Counted from the stretch's first letter, positions 9,401 to 17,047 are shown. The stretch is DNA of 20,407 nt from Ophiothrix spiculata (GCA_000969725.1 JXSR01S003694.1), one strand, 5' to 3'. Translations and numbers: made by a program. The notes: generated from the sequence alone by a model not told the origin.

Positions 9401-11637
9401 AGCATTCATCAGAGATGGGGCAAAGTATACTTTTTCTGATTCGTTATGATGAGAGGAACATGTTAAAATGGTTTTGAACAAGATTTCACCAATTTTGAAA
9501 TTTGCCCCCTGCAATGACTTTTACCCCCCTCCTGCCGGGTCCCATGCAACAGACTGATTATGTGTCCACCCTAGTGATGTTACCTATGGTCCATAGCACC
9601 CATCTAGATAGGACACATTAAAATAATTTCTTGTTGCAAGTAAACCTGTTTTGCTCCCTAGGTACCTCATTAGTCGGGGAACTAGGTATCTAGCCCCTCA
9701 GTCAAAAAGTCCTGCGCACACCACTGAGCCCACATATAGAAAATAAAGCAGAAGTGTATAAGCATCCACAATGATCAGAGTAAATTAAGTTTTGCGATTT
9801 TTCAATAACTTTTTTTCCCTTTTTATTCCAGTTCAAAAACCAAGCATTTGTAGATATCTTGAAGAAATATGGTAAGTTCTAGATATATCTTCTATATAAG
9901 GTCTACTTTTTGGCGGAGATTTTTCAGTTTTGATGAAGAGCTAACTATGAAACATTACATAAGTGGTGGGTAAATTAGCAGCTATCTGACAGTTTCTTGT
10001 ATTTATATTCAATCAGGCTTTTTGTATTGAAATAGTGTTTCTTGAATAGGAAACTTTTAAATCAGAAAAAAAGAGAAAAAAGATCAGGGTTCTACGTTAC
10101 TGTCGGACCGTCTGTCCCGACCGACAGAATTTCAGAAGGACCAACCAGTTCAGCAATGAGATGATCCTTCGGTCCGATCGTTTTTTAGGCTGTCACTGAT
10201 TTTGGAATTAAGTCCTTCTGAAGGACCTGTAAGTTTAGTGAAGGACCTGTGGATTTTGAGACGTACTGGTCCTTCTGTCCTGTGGATTTAAAAGTGTAAA
10301 GGCAACCCGTGAAAGATGCTACATTTTGAAACTTCATGGTGCTGCTACTTATCCTAAAAAATAAAAAATTTGGTACAAACTCTTCATTTTTCGAATACAT
10401 GTTAAAGGTAGGTATCCTGATATTGTGACGTATTTATCATATACTTTTACCATTTTGGAGTGAAGAGTCAACACTTGTAGCAATAAAGTGATTTGCCTAC
10501 CTTGAATGAATTAATGAAACAGGCAAAAATGTGTCTGTGCATGAGAGACCCATCTAAACATTTAAGACCATCCAGCCTGTGTATCTCTTCTAATATATAT
10601 GATGAATATAATACAAAAAATAAATGGTTCAAAAATGTAAATCCCATTAAGAACACACACCACTAAGTAAAGGCATTTGGCCAGTACAGAGCAATACAGG
10701 AGCATGTGTTTCACTTCACTCTCTAAAGTAAAAGCTTCAAAAATGGCAGAAACAAGGTTTTTTTGATACAATTTCTTTTTAATAATGATGTGTGGTTCAA
10801 ATGTAGTCAAACTGGTTAGAGATTACTATAATTTTGCTGCTTTCGTGAACTTAATTTGAAAGCAGAATTTTAGAGTCTGGAGGCATTTTGTTGCGAATTG
10901 GAGAAAATGAATTTTTGAGCATATCCTATGTTCGCAGCGACCTAACAAAATTATCAAGGTTACCCTATAGAGCTTAATCCCAAAATAAATCCAAGAGTTG
11001 AAGCATAACCAGTTGCTTTATAGCCAAGATATCCACCATGATCTGGAAGCTGGTTTGTGTAGGATTGAATAGGCAATCTATTTGGTGGTGTACAGCTCAT
11101 ATGATATTTGTTATTTGAAACTAAATTCTCTAGTAATTTACCAATATTTTAACCCTATCTTTCAACAAAACATAATAATATGGTTGTAAAAATTAACAGG
11201 GATTATGAGAAAAATGTGAACTTTTTTGTGGTATCAAAATCTAAATTTGATTTTAAAAGTAAGGGTTAAAAAGGTGATCAAAATACAACTTTAAAATTTG
11301 ATTTGCCAGTATAATATACTCATCACAGTAAATTATATCAAAAGTTTGGATGCAGTGTAGTTTTTCATAGAATATGTTTAGCAGAGACTCTCAATTTGTT
11401 ACTTCAGGAACAGTAAACATAAACTATTCTAGACCTATTTGAACAATATGAAATAATAAATCCCATTTTATTTTTCATACAGGTGGTAACGTAGCAACGA
11501 ACAAAAGCATAATGAAGATAGCCAGAGTAGACTTAGGTCCTCCAAGAGCACCGCTATATCAACTGTCGACTGAAGAGACTAAGAACCTCAGACAAGATCT
11601 GGAGAATATTGGGTTCTTTAAAGCAATCAATGAATAG
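356..11637 (+). CDS. NPL: N-acetylneuraminate lyase, 3' seven exons (5' end outside window)
   Basis: Spliced gene: join 356-431, 1810-1902, 4552-4703, 5439-5485, 6526-6610, 9832-9871, 11483-11637, giving 648 nt, or 215 residues plus TAG. All junctions are GT..AG and all phases agree. The family cleaves N-acetylneuraminate to N-acetylmannosamine and pyruvate through a Schiff base in a cytosolic TIM barrel. Landmarks, numbered in the partial protein, are YYYHNPG at 45-51 (Tyr47 aligns with the catalytic tyrosine of bacterial NanA), GVKF at 76-79 (Lys78 is the Schiff-base lysine), GSTYNY at 122-127, and GPPRAPL near 181. These match animal NPL better than the related HOGA1 or DHDPS groups. Vertebrate NPL is about 320 residues, so roughly the first 100, including the GTTGE substrate loop, must lie upstream; nothing in 1-355 encodes them. 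The catalytic residues are intact, so activity is plausible. Splicing is inferred, not observed. Confidence 0.93.
561..742. repeat. Possible small inverted-repeat element
   Basis: ACCTTTTCATT near 568 recurs inverted as AATGAAAAGGT near 730-740, followed by a poly-T run (about 739-754). Between them is a CpG-rich stretch with a CTCACG..CGTGAG hairpin near 629-647. The termini are short and no target duplication is evident, so this is tentative. Confidence 0.25.
1444..1717. mobile_element. Foldback element (MITE-like) in NPL intron
   Basis: The left arm, with CAAAGACATTCACTCGCC from 1459, pairs with the right arm ending GGGCAAGTGAATGTCTTTG at 1707. The similarity continues outward to AAGCT (1444) and AGCTT (1717) and inward for tens of bases with mismatches. 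There is no coding content. It ends about 90 bases before exon b. Confidence 0.6.
1810..1902 (+). CDS. NPL: NPL exon b: catalytic-tyrosine exon, founder of the tandem array
   Basis: It has a proper pyrimidine-rich acceptor (cccatattctttcatcag) and a strong donor, AAAT|gtgagt. It is 93 nt, phase 1 at both ends, so symmetric. It encodes DDLVSYFKELLSVAPNIP, then FYYYHNPGITGVK. The YYYHNP motif carries the tyrosine that takes part in proton transfer in sialic acid aldolases. It is the only copy in the array with a convincing acceptor, so I take it as the exon used constitutively. Four degenerate copies follow. Confidence 0.92.
2009..2092 (+). pseudogene. Exon-b copy 2 (potential alternative exon or relic)
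   Basis: 80 of 84 bases equal exon b. The changes are TCA to TTA (Ser to Leu), ATA to GTA (Ile to Val) and two silent ones. The frame is open and the donor AAAT|gtgagt is identical to the real exon's. The only AG before it is aataatag, preceded by purine-rich sequence without a pyrimidine tract, so splicing is doubtful. If used from that AG, it would keep the frame with exon a and exon c. Confidence 0.6.
2140..2222 (+). pseudogene. Exon-b copy 3
   Basis: Open in the exon frame, with ATA to AAA (Ile to Lys) and two silent changes. The final T before the donor is missing, so the copy ends GTCAAA|gtaagt. That donor is strong but shifts the phase, and joining to exon c would break the reading frame. 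The upstream AG is tacttttag with a short T run. Confidence 0.6.
2311..2394 (+). pseudogene. Exon-b copy 4
   Basis: Open in frame, but KEL is changed to TAL and P to L before FYYYHNP. The upstream AG is mutated to TG (actaattgtgag) and the donor is a poor gttaag. It is very unlikely to be spliced. Confidence 0.6.
2444..2532 (+). pseudogene. Exon-b copy 5, frameshifted
   Basis: It lacks 13 nt after TGAG, has an inserted TT/AT pair in the tyrosine run, and a small tail duplication ends it (a second gtcaaat at 2526-2532 before gtaagc). The reading frame is destroyed, which marks this end of the array as decaying intronic repeat. Confidence 0.6.
2561..4551. other. Large intron without other recognisable features
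   Basis: AT-rich intron sequence between the exon array and exon c. Minor items are a small hairpin CAAAAGCAAA..TTTGCTTTTG (about 3638-3671) and a G-run (about 3720-3737). No transposon ends or exons were recognised. Confidence 0.5.
4552..4703 (+). CDS. NPL: NPL exon c: Schiff-base lysine exon
   Basis: The acceptor is accattttcag and the donor GAG|gtaaga. It is 152 nt and completes the split codon T|AC (Tyr57). It reads HLEDFLRALDRNPIPSFCGV then KFCSTNLYDYGRC and MYAIDE. Lys78 in GVKF aligns with the lysine of human GLKF that forms the pyruvate imine. The exon ends in phase 0. Confidence 0.93.
4865..4965. other. CpG-dense patch in intron 4704-5438
   Basis: About a dozen CpG dinucleotides in ~95 bases, with repeated GCTCG/CGAGC words and near-palindromes, inside otherwise AT-rich DNA. 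It could be a recent insertion of a CpG-rich interspersed repeat or an unmethylated regulatory patch; the sequence does not decide. Confidence 0.35.
5439..5485 (+). CDS. NPL: NPL exon d (47-nt small exon)
   Basis: The acceptor is cttcttgttgcag and the donor GGCAG|gtatgt. It encodes QALPSLTLGGEAFIG plus AG of the split serine codon. It corresponds to vertebrate QLLSALVMGATGAVGS; the GS pair starts the conserved GSTYNY motif, finished by the next exon. Confidence 0.92.
5565..5872 (+). mobile_element. tRNA-derived SINE-like element (Asn-tRNA-like head)
   Basis: The head has an A-box-like tagcggatacgacc, an anticodon-loop-like CTGTTAA (anticodon GTT), and a B box GAGTTCAAATCC near 5624-5640. A tRNA-unrelated body follows with tgtccttgagcaagatactt, a motif shared by many marine-animal SINEs. 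The 3' end is a T-rich stretch, tttactttttttaa. The body of ~300 bases rules out a functional tRNA. The 62-codon open frame inside is coincidental. Confidence 0.65.
6526..6610 (+). CDS. NPL: NPL exon e (GSTYNY continuation)
   Basis: The acceptor is tattatatacag and the donor GAACAG|gtagga. It is 85 nt. It reads (S)TYNYAGRVSNRMMKHFSVGD then MEEAKQEQ. TYNY is highly conserved in the family; the rest is the helical region after the barrel strands. It ends in phase 0. Confidence 0.92.
6641..7030. mobile_element. Diverged foldback MITE in intron 6611-9831
   Basis: The left end AGGGAACCAGTATTCTC (6643 on) pairs with the right end GAGACTACCAGTTCCCCT (to ~7028). Inside, TGTCACTCATGGAGCAAGAG near 6667 matches the complement of the segment near 6927-6952. 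TA lies outside both ends, consistent with a TA target. The long minus-strand open frames here are by-products. Confidence 0.45.
7075..7400. repeat. Low-complexity region of AAAACRTTTT-type words
   Basis: Many near copies of AAAATGTTTT, AAACATTT and AAACGTTTTG in both orientations (for example near 7222 and 7279), suggesting a degraded short-period repeat. No coding content. Confidence 0.4.
7599..8196 (-). mobile_element. Mariner-like non-autonomous element, deletion derivative
   Basis: Terminal inverted repeats begin CGAGGGGGTATCAAAAAGTT (31 bases identical at both ends), flanked by TA at 7597-7598 and 8197-8198, as expected for Tc1/mariner insertion. The minus strand still reads like the two ends of a transposase: a start near 8010 (MEKSKICGKIKSQHLK) and a C-terminal-like WEKCVTLHNG before a stop near 7687. 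Stops lie between them and no DDE core remains. At 598 bp it is about half the usual ~1.3 kb. Confidence 0.75.
7687..8010 (-). pseudogene. Mariner transposase remnant (N- and C-terminal pieces)
   Basis: The N-terminal piece resembles the first helix-turn-helix of mariner/IS630 transposases only loosely. The C-terminal piece, with KVGLWTVGFKWEKCVTLHNG, resembles the usual RWEKCI..NG tail of mariner transposases. Internal stop codons and loss of the catalytic domain make it non-functional. This identification rests on motif memory, not on a search. Confidence 0.4.
8534..9726. mobile_element. hAT-type non-autonomous element with giant internal hairpin
   Basis: Ends CAGTGGTGTGCGCA and TGCGCACACCACTG are a perfect 14-bp inverted repeat. 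They are flanked by an identical 8-bp direct repeat, AGCCCACA, at 8526-8533 and 9727-9734. CAGTGG-like ends with an 8-bp duplication are hallmarks of hAT transposons. There is no transposase frame. The interior is one long inverted repeat, annotated separately. Confidence 0.85.
8819..9662. repeat. Long inverted repeat: arms 8819-9201 and 9289-9662
   Basis: The left arm, from CCTAGAGAGCAAAAC, is matched by the reverse complement of the right arm along nearly its whole length, including blocks such as ATCACTAGGGTGGACACA and CAGTCTGTTGCATGGGAC. Identity judged by eye is roughly 80-90 percent. The loop is ~87 bases. Transcribed as part of the NPL intron, it would form a ~375-bp imperfect RNA duplex. 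Confidence 0.85.
9832..9871 (+). CDS. NPL: NPL exon f (40-nt small exon)
   Basis: The acceptor is a long pyrimidine tract, tttttattccag, and the donor TATG|gtaagt. It encodes FKNQAFVDILKKY plus one base of a glycine codon. It aligns with vertebrate FCIQRFINFVVKLG. It sits only 105 bases after the hAT-type element that ends at 9726. Confidence 0.88.
9872..11482. other. Intron between NPL exons f and terminal
   Basis: Mostly AT-rich with nothing recognisable, apart from the GGTCC/GGACC-rich patch at 10095-10290 listed separately. The minus-strand open frames here show no family resemblance that I recognise. Confidence 0.5.
10095..10290 (-). repeat. GGTCC/GGACC-rich repetitive patch, possible coding relic
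   Basis: Repeats of GAAGGACCTGT, TCCTTCTG, GGTCCGA and CCGACAG in both orientations. On the minus strand it reads as short runs such as KSTGPSLNLQVLQKDL with repeated TGP, VGP and TDGP words, interrupted by stops. It may derive from a protein-coding repeat family; I do not recognise which. Confidence 0.3.
11483..11637 (+). CDS. NPL: NPL terminal coding exon
   Basis: The acceptor is tttttcatacag. It reads GNVATNKSIMKIARVDLGPP then RAPLYQLSTEETKNLRQDLE and NIGFFKAINE, stop TAG at 11635-11637. The GPPRAPL stretch matches vertebrate GPPRLPL near the C-terminus. The stop is followed directly by gtaact, which resembles a weak donor, but I see no reason to splice there. The first AATAAA downstream that I find is at 13237. 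Confidence 0.93.
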
Positions 11638-12285
11638 GTAACTGATTGTGTGTGATAGTAAGGACTTTCTTTTATATTGTAAAATTGGAAATTTAAACTT
11701 GAGTCCTGCATGCTGGCGTGCTTGTATCCGTCTGATACGGCTAAATGTTCTGTGCCCAGCAGTCATGAAAGACATTACACTAGCTGTGTCAATACACGAT
11801 TATATCCTAAATACTTTGTATGATTTTCACGCATATTTTTCTCACAACTCGATCAGATCTGTATCATCTTGCCAACCATTATTACAGATTCATATATGCT
11901 GCATAAGGGACTTGATCAATTTAGAGACAAGCTATCGCAAGGTCGCCTGATCCATTATGCCAAGTAGTTTCCCGCCCTACCTTTGCATTCCGCTCATTCA
12001 TGGCAACAACCTAAGATCTAAAATCTTCGTGATGAATCCTCAGTTTATGCAGTACGCAAGTCGGCGCACTGCTAATCGCGTGTTGGGCACTTTTAGTATG
12101 TGCAAAAGCCTGGTGCTTGAGAAATTGAAAACGTCAAAGCTGTACAAAGCTTTAGTTTACAAATAGCACTTTGCTTCAGATAATGCTAAATATTGTTATG
12201 AAGATGAGTACCGGTAGGCCTATCTGTTAAATTGAAACATTAATAATCAAATTCATACGTTTTCAGGAAAAGTTCCGTTGTTAAA
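11638..12285 (+). other. Probable NPL 3' untranslated region / 3' flank
   Basis: Sequence directly after the NPL stop. No AATAAA is seen until 13237-13242, so the transcript end cannot be placed. Several short open frames (for example 11957-12166) show no recognisable domain. TACCGGTAGGCCTAT lies near 12209. Confidence 0.35.
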
Positions 12286-12434
12286 AGGTATTCAAACACG
12301 CCACAGAGTTGTTCATCGAGAATCAACAACTCTGCATCCGATGTATCACGTTCGGGTGGGATAAAAATACGCAGGCATATGGATGCATCGTTGTTGATTC
12401 GCGATGAACAACTCTGTGGCGTGTTTGAATACCT
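12286..12434. mobile_element. 149-bp hairpin MITE
   Basis: Arms 12286-12339 and 12381-12434 are near-perfect inverted repeats beginning AGGTATTCAAACACGCCACA and running through GAGTTGTTCATCG. Each arm is itself a small hairpin (GAGTTGTT..AACAACTC). There is no coding capacity. The flanks are AT-rich and a target duplication is not clear. Confidence 0.75.
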
Positions 12435-12845
12435 AAATTAATAATGACTGCCCATCCCAGGTATTGAATTGTTCGGGTCAAGCAGCTTAGCTTGTCCTTT
12501 GTTGGCTCAGGCGAATTGTTTGGGTCCAAATTGAATTTGTCCCTAACCTAGCCAATCAGAAAGCAAGAATTCCACGGATGCTGAGTGGATAAGAAAATAT
12601 GCACAATTGTGTGTTGCATTTTTAGAACACATTAATTGCTCACATGTTTGTTACTTTATTTTTGTCAGGAAATGATCTAATGTATTTTGAAGTACATAAT
12701 ATAAGATTATAGGGCTTATTTTCTCATGAGCGTATTACACAAGTATGTAAGTGATATTTTTCAATCTAGGCGATTTTGCTTGGCAATTGTAACTAAATAT
12801 TAGAATTTTTTAGAATCAATATATGTGGCAGTGATGACCTAGCGT

Positions 12846-13060
12846 GACTTTAATGGAATGTGGCCGAGTAGTTAGAGCATGTGCTTCATAATACAGAGGT
12901 TTTGGGTTTGAACCCCAGTCGTACCATGTCTCCTTGTTTCCTTTGGCAAGAAAGTTTAATTGCTCCATGGTTAGAAAGTAACGTTAAGCTGTAGGTCCCC
13001 TGTGCAAATGCTCCTTTGTGGGGACACAGCATACAGTGCATAACTGATGAGTCTACAATT
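12846..13060 (+). mobile_element. tRNA-derived SINE-like element (CAT-anticodon head)
   Basis: The A box TGGCCGAGTAGTTAGAGC, an anticodon-loop-like TTCATAA and the B box GGGTTTGAACCCC (near 12904-12916) form a tRNA-like head. It is followed by tttcctttggcaagaaagtt, a body motif like that of the element at 5565. The stems do not pair well enough, and a spacer precedes the B box, so this is not a functional tRNA gene. Confidence 0.6.
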
Positions 13061-13236
13061 GATCTAAAATTTGATATGTCCTAGCAATTTCTGTATCAAA
13101 TCAAATCACCAAAATGTCCATAATAGCCATGGATTAATACATATTTCCCTCTATAACTTCTAAACCATGTCAGATATCAATGCAAGCTTAATTTGAAATT
13201 CTCTTTTCTTGCCTTTTTTTATAACCTTTTATGTAA

Positions 13237-13242
13237 AATAAA
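13237..13242 (+). terminator. Candidate polyadenylation signal AATAAA
   Basis: First AATAAA found downstream of the NPL stop codon, 1.6 kb away in AT-rich DNA. Chance occurrence is likely at this base composition; others lie near 14108 and 15412. Confidence 0.15.
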
Positions 13243-13491
13243 ATATAAATGTTGTTTATAAATTTAGATATTTTAGTACAATGACAATGTAATAATTATT
13301 TTTAAAAGAGGATTTTTTTTAAGATGACAGGCTAGTAATGTAAGTTTTTTAATAAGAGCAACTCAACACCTGAACAAGCACCTTAAATCTTTCCAATCTG
13401 ACCACTTTTTCCACCCCAGGCTGAAGGCATTTTACATCTAAACTGACTTTTAAAGAAAATTCAAGTTATCTTGAGAAACAGTGTTAGTTAG

Positions 13492-13556
13492 GGCATCTGG
13501 GGGACTTCCTGCGCCTGAGCTAACAGTAATTTAGGGCATCCCCCAGACGCCTTACG
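13492..13556. repeat. Imperfect hairpin
   Basis: GGGCATCTGGGGGAC pairs with ATCCCCCAGACGCC about 40 bases later, near 13540. There is no pyrimidine tail or other RNA-gene signal. Function unknown. Confidence 0.3.
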
Positions 13557-13924
13557 GCAGGAAAGGGTTAAGATGTGCTAATAACTCTGGTGTTTTATTA
13601 CTATAAACAACTCAGCAGATTAATACTTTATGGATAACCTCCATTGCATAAACCAGTACTACCATTATGAATGTATATCAATGAAAGCTAAAAAGATTTT
13701 GATAGTGCATTTGGTGAAGCTGAATAGTTTTGTTGAAATGAAGAAGTACTGTGTGCAACTTACAAAGCATTACAGTAACTAGTAACTATGAGTGTTCCAA
13801 GCCATGTTCTATACATATTTTTCACTTTAATTTTTAATTAGTAAAAACTCACAGAGTTAATTTGTAACAATCTTGGAAGAGTTCTTGAATGGATTATGTT
13901 GATATATTGAAAGCGATCAGTAAT

Positions 13925-13968
13925 ACCATGGAAATAGTAGATTAAGCTTAATCTTCTATTTCCATGGT
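13925..13968. repeat. 44-bp palindrome with no spacer
   Basis: ACCATGGAAATAGTAGATTA at the left is mirrored by TAATCTTCTATTTCCATGGT at the right, around a central AAGCTT. The arms are 22 bases with one mismatch and no loop. Confidence 0.7.
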
Positions 13969-15310
13969 GATATGTAACTAAAACTATAATACTACAACTT
14001 GGTTAGTCTCTTGATCACATTTCATACTAGATCAAAACACCAGCAGAGCCTTTTCTCAAAACGTCATAACTCAAAAATGTGAGTATAACTGGTTATGTAT
14101 TAGAGAATCAATAAAACAATATTGTCTATCAACTATCCTAATGAACTGTTTTAACTGTAAAAAAATACTTGTTTTAGGTTGGACGTGTACTTGATATTTT
14201 GATTTTCTTCTGTAAACTTAACATTTTAGAAGGTTTAATTAGCTGCAACTTTTTTTTTCCAAGATAACTTAGCATGTCGAATTTGATCCTACATTGGATT
14301 GGATTTGCATCCTTGTTTATTGGAACTCAATGTATGGCTCTTTTTCTAGTTTCTGTTTTACTTCATGATATTTATTTGGCTGAGAAATTATAACAAATTA
14401 TCATTATAATTAATTTTTGGTCAACGGAAATTACATTTGATCATATGTTCAGCAAATCAGATCTGTTGACTGCCCGTTTGGGTTCTAATATGCAACCGTT
14501 CTTGGTTGTGTGTCCGTACACCCACATTTTCTACTAAGTACCCCCCCAGGTTGATTGTGTGGTAAACACCATGTTGAGGAGCAGAACATGGATTGGAATA
14601 CATTGAGTTTCTTTGGTGTGGTTGATAAGCTCAACTGATAACCAACAAATCATGATTATGTATAGTTTTTAGTTTGTGTGTTTCACCTGTACATTGACGG
14701 GCCAGCATTATAACAAATTAATGTAGTGTACAACAGTACCTTTATATATTATTTATTGGTAGTTTATATGTTTAGTTTGATATATTTTATATTGTTTATT
14801 TAGTATTATATTTTGTGTGCCTCATGTATAGATTTATATTTTATGAACACTAAGGTTCCTAAACTGTATATTGTACCGGTAAAACACTTATTGAAATAAT
14901 ATGACTTTCGTCTTAATTGCAGAGCCTTTTAAAAGGGTTTCTAAAATATTATGACGGTGTATTTCATGTTCATTGCAAGATTTTACCCACTTATACATAC
15001 CACACGATAACAATTTGTGGAATACATAAGATAAGGGCAAAAAATAAATTGTTTGGTTGTCCTCCACAACTTTTTTTGAGCAAGTGCGGGCGGGCAGATT
15101 TTTTTTTCAAATGTAAGTCGAAGTTACACCAAATTATTGCCCCTATAAAGATGCAAAAAAGTCTACTGTACCGAAAAAAATCTCTTTAAACAAGTTTTAA
15201 AACAGTATTAAAATGTAAACAAAATGAAAACAAACAATTTTTTTTTGCCTTAGAGTCTATGGATTCCAAATAAGGCATTGCACACAAGACATGTAAGATT
15301 TTCTTTTTTG
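13969..15310. other. AT-rich intergenic or 3' flank, nothing recognised
   Basis: I see no exon, RNA gene or transposon ends. The 90-codon open frame at 14917-15189 is lysine- and phenylalanine-rich, matches nothing I know, and overlaps simple T and A runs. Confidence 0.4.
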
Positions 15311-15484
15311 AAAGGAATTCAAACTAGTTGTGGTTCATCACAATTCAACAACTCTATAAATCTATTGCATCCAAGCTTCTCATCACACTTAAATGGCTAA
15401 GGCTGCCCTCACAGAATAAAATACACAGATGCATGGATGCTTGCAATGGGGATAATGTGTGATGAACTATTCTACAGTATTAAG
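15311..15484. mobile_element. Degraded relative of the 12286 hairpin MITE
   Basis: It starts AAAGGAATTCAAAC, compared with AAAGGTATTCAAAC in the better copy, then has GTTCATCACAATTCAACAAC and TGCATCC. The other end has GGATGC and TGTGATGAACTATTCT in inverted order. The order of blocks matches the element at 12286-12434 with more divergence. Confidence 0.5.
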
Positions 15485-16122
15485 ATGTTAAAATTGAATC
15501 ATTTACCTTAAAGGAGCATGGTCTGATTGCTTCATATTTTTCTCATAACCCATGTGAGTTTCACAGCTGAGTTATGCTTCGTTTTGGAGATACATATGAA
15601 AATGTATCTAATTATATATATGGTAACCATAACTAATTTTAGACAGTAATGTATAGGCAGCTCTGTAATACAAAACTTCAGCTGAAATTTGAGACTTAGA
15701 CCTCTTTAGTGGTCATCAAGAAAACTAAATTTTGAAAAATCGGACTAAGCTTCTTTAACACTTTCACTGCAAGAAGATTATTGGTGTTTACAGAAAATAA
15801 AGAAATGCAGAAGGGCAGACATTTTCTACAAATATGTGAGAATGATGCTTTATCTTGCTTTTGCAGCATCACCTCTTCATTTTGGCCCAAGTAACTCTTC
15901 AACTTTGTCAAAATTGGTTGAATTGGCACAAACAGTTTAGAGGTAACACTGGTTAAGTGCAATCCCAAAATTGAAACTAGTTAATAAATTCAGGGCTGAA
16001 AGAGTTATGCAGGACTTTTGTAAGAAAATACGCTAGATTTACTGATTCCAGTGGCATATACAGATATTTGCATAAAATGAGTAGTAAGATTATTTGACAG
16101 GGGTGGGGAGTCATAAATGGTA

Positions 16123-17047
16123 CTACCAAAAAGTAACGCAACATAGTTTGGTATCCATTTTTACTTAAATTGGTTTAACCCAAGTACAAAAACGAGACAC
16201 AGTAAGGAAAATGAATTATTCCCCTGCATGTAGATGCTTCATTGACCCCAATCCAGTCAATAAAAGCGGCATGGCTGCATTCCAAAGAACGAAAACATGT
16301 GGTTCAAAAGTTGCAGCAATCGCATTCATCTTTGTAATAAGTGGCATGGGTATGGGCCATTTATGTCGGTATTTTTGAAAAGAGGAGCATATGTTGTATC
16401 ATCCAATTGTTCCGATTTGATAGGTGTGATAGGTAACAACATCTTAATGGATGACAACGTGACTGCGCACAGGGCACATGCAACAACCAGATTTCTGGAG
16501 AATGAGGGTATTGAGTGCCTCACTCCCTGGCCTTCTAAGAGTCCAGATCTGAACCCTATAGAACATTTATGGGCTCATCTTAAGTACAGAGTTAACAGGA
16601 AACGCAGACCAACAACAACACTGAATGGACTTAGACGCATTCTTCTGAGAGAGTGGGCCGCCATTGACCAGAACCGCATAAGGCGTCTGATCCACAGTAT
16701 GAGGAGGCGTTGCATGGCCGTTGTAAATAAAAGAGGTGGACATACAAAATATTGAATAGCTGACAAAAAAACATGCATAAAAACATGATTAGTAAAAGAA
16801 ATAAAAAAGTTGAAAAAGAAGGTTGGTCATCTGTGAACATCATATTGTCTTAAATTGCAACATTTTAAAATCAGAAGGACATTTTTGAAAAGGTTGTCTG
16901 TCTGACATATTGATTGAAATAGGGCTAATTTGGTATCAAAATTTAGGAAAATAAATCAGCTTTCTTACTGTATCATGTTTTTGTACATCCGAATTACCAT
17001 TTTCAGTTTAGTCAAGTACCAAACTATGTCGCGTTACTTTTTGGTGG
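16123..17047 (+). mobile_element. Tc1-like transposon, internally deleted
   Basis: Terminal inverted repeats CTACCAAAAAGTAACGCAAC and, inverted at the other end, CCACCAAAAAGTAACGCGAC run on to TAGTTTGGTA (about 33 bases with 2 mismatches). They are flanked by TA at 16121-16122 and 17048-17049. The 925-bp length is short against the usual 1.3-1.8 kb. It carries the 3' half of a transposase gene. Confidence 0.88.
16297..16755 (+). pseudogene. Tc1-family transposase, C-terminal DDE fragment (152 codons)
   Basis: DNA transposase of the IS630-Tc1-mariner superfamily. The frame carries ILMDDNVTAHRA (residues ~49-60), with the second catalytic Asp, and WPSKSPDLNPIEHLW (~79-93), with the catalytic Glu. 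It ends in the family-typical RRRCMAVVNKRGGHTKY. The Asp and Glu are separated by 35 residues, one more than the usual 34 of Tc1. The DNA-binding paired-like domain and the first catalytic Asp are absent, and the stretch between GYGPF and MDDN looks degraded. A normal protein is ~340 residues, so this is a defective relic although its frame is open; the ATG at 16297 is only the first available. Confidence 0.85.

Noticed and set aside
11638-11643. Splice donor straight after the NPL stop (TAG|gtaact)
   Set aside because: The match to the donor consensus is partial. A coding exon ending exactly at the stop gives no protein difference, and no partner acceptor is evident.
11957-12166. 69-codon open frame after the NPL stop
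   Set aside because: No domain, signal peptide or splice context that I recognise. Its length is ordinary for chance in 3' flanking DNA.
12852-12925. Functional tRNA-Met gene
   Set aside because: The B box is displaced by extra bases after the anticodon arm and a SINE-like body follows, so I treat it as a retroposon head.
16326-16843. Minus-strand open frames over the Tc1-like element
   Set aside because: They are antisense shadows of the transposase frame, which alone shows family motifs.
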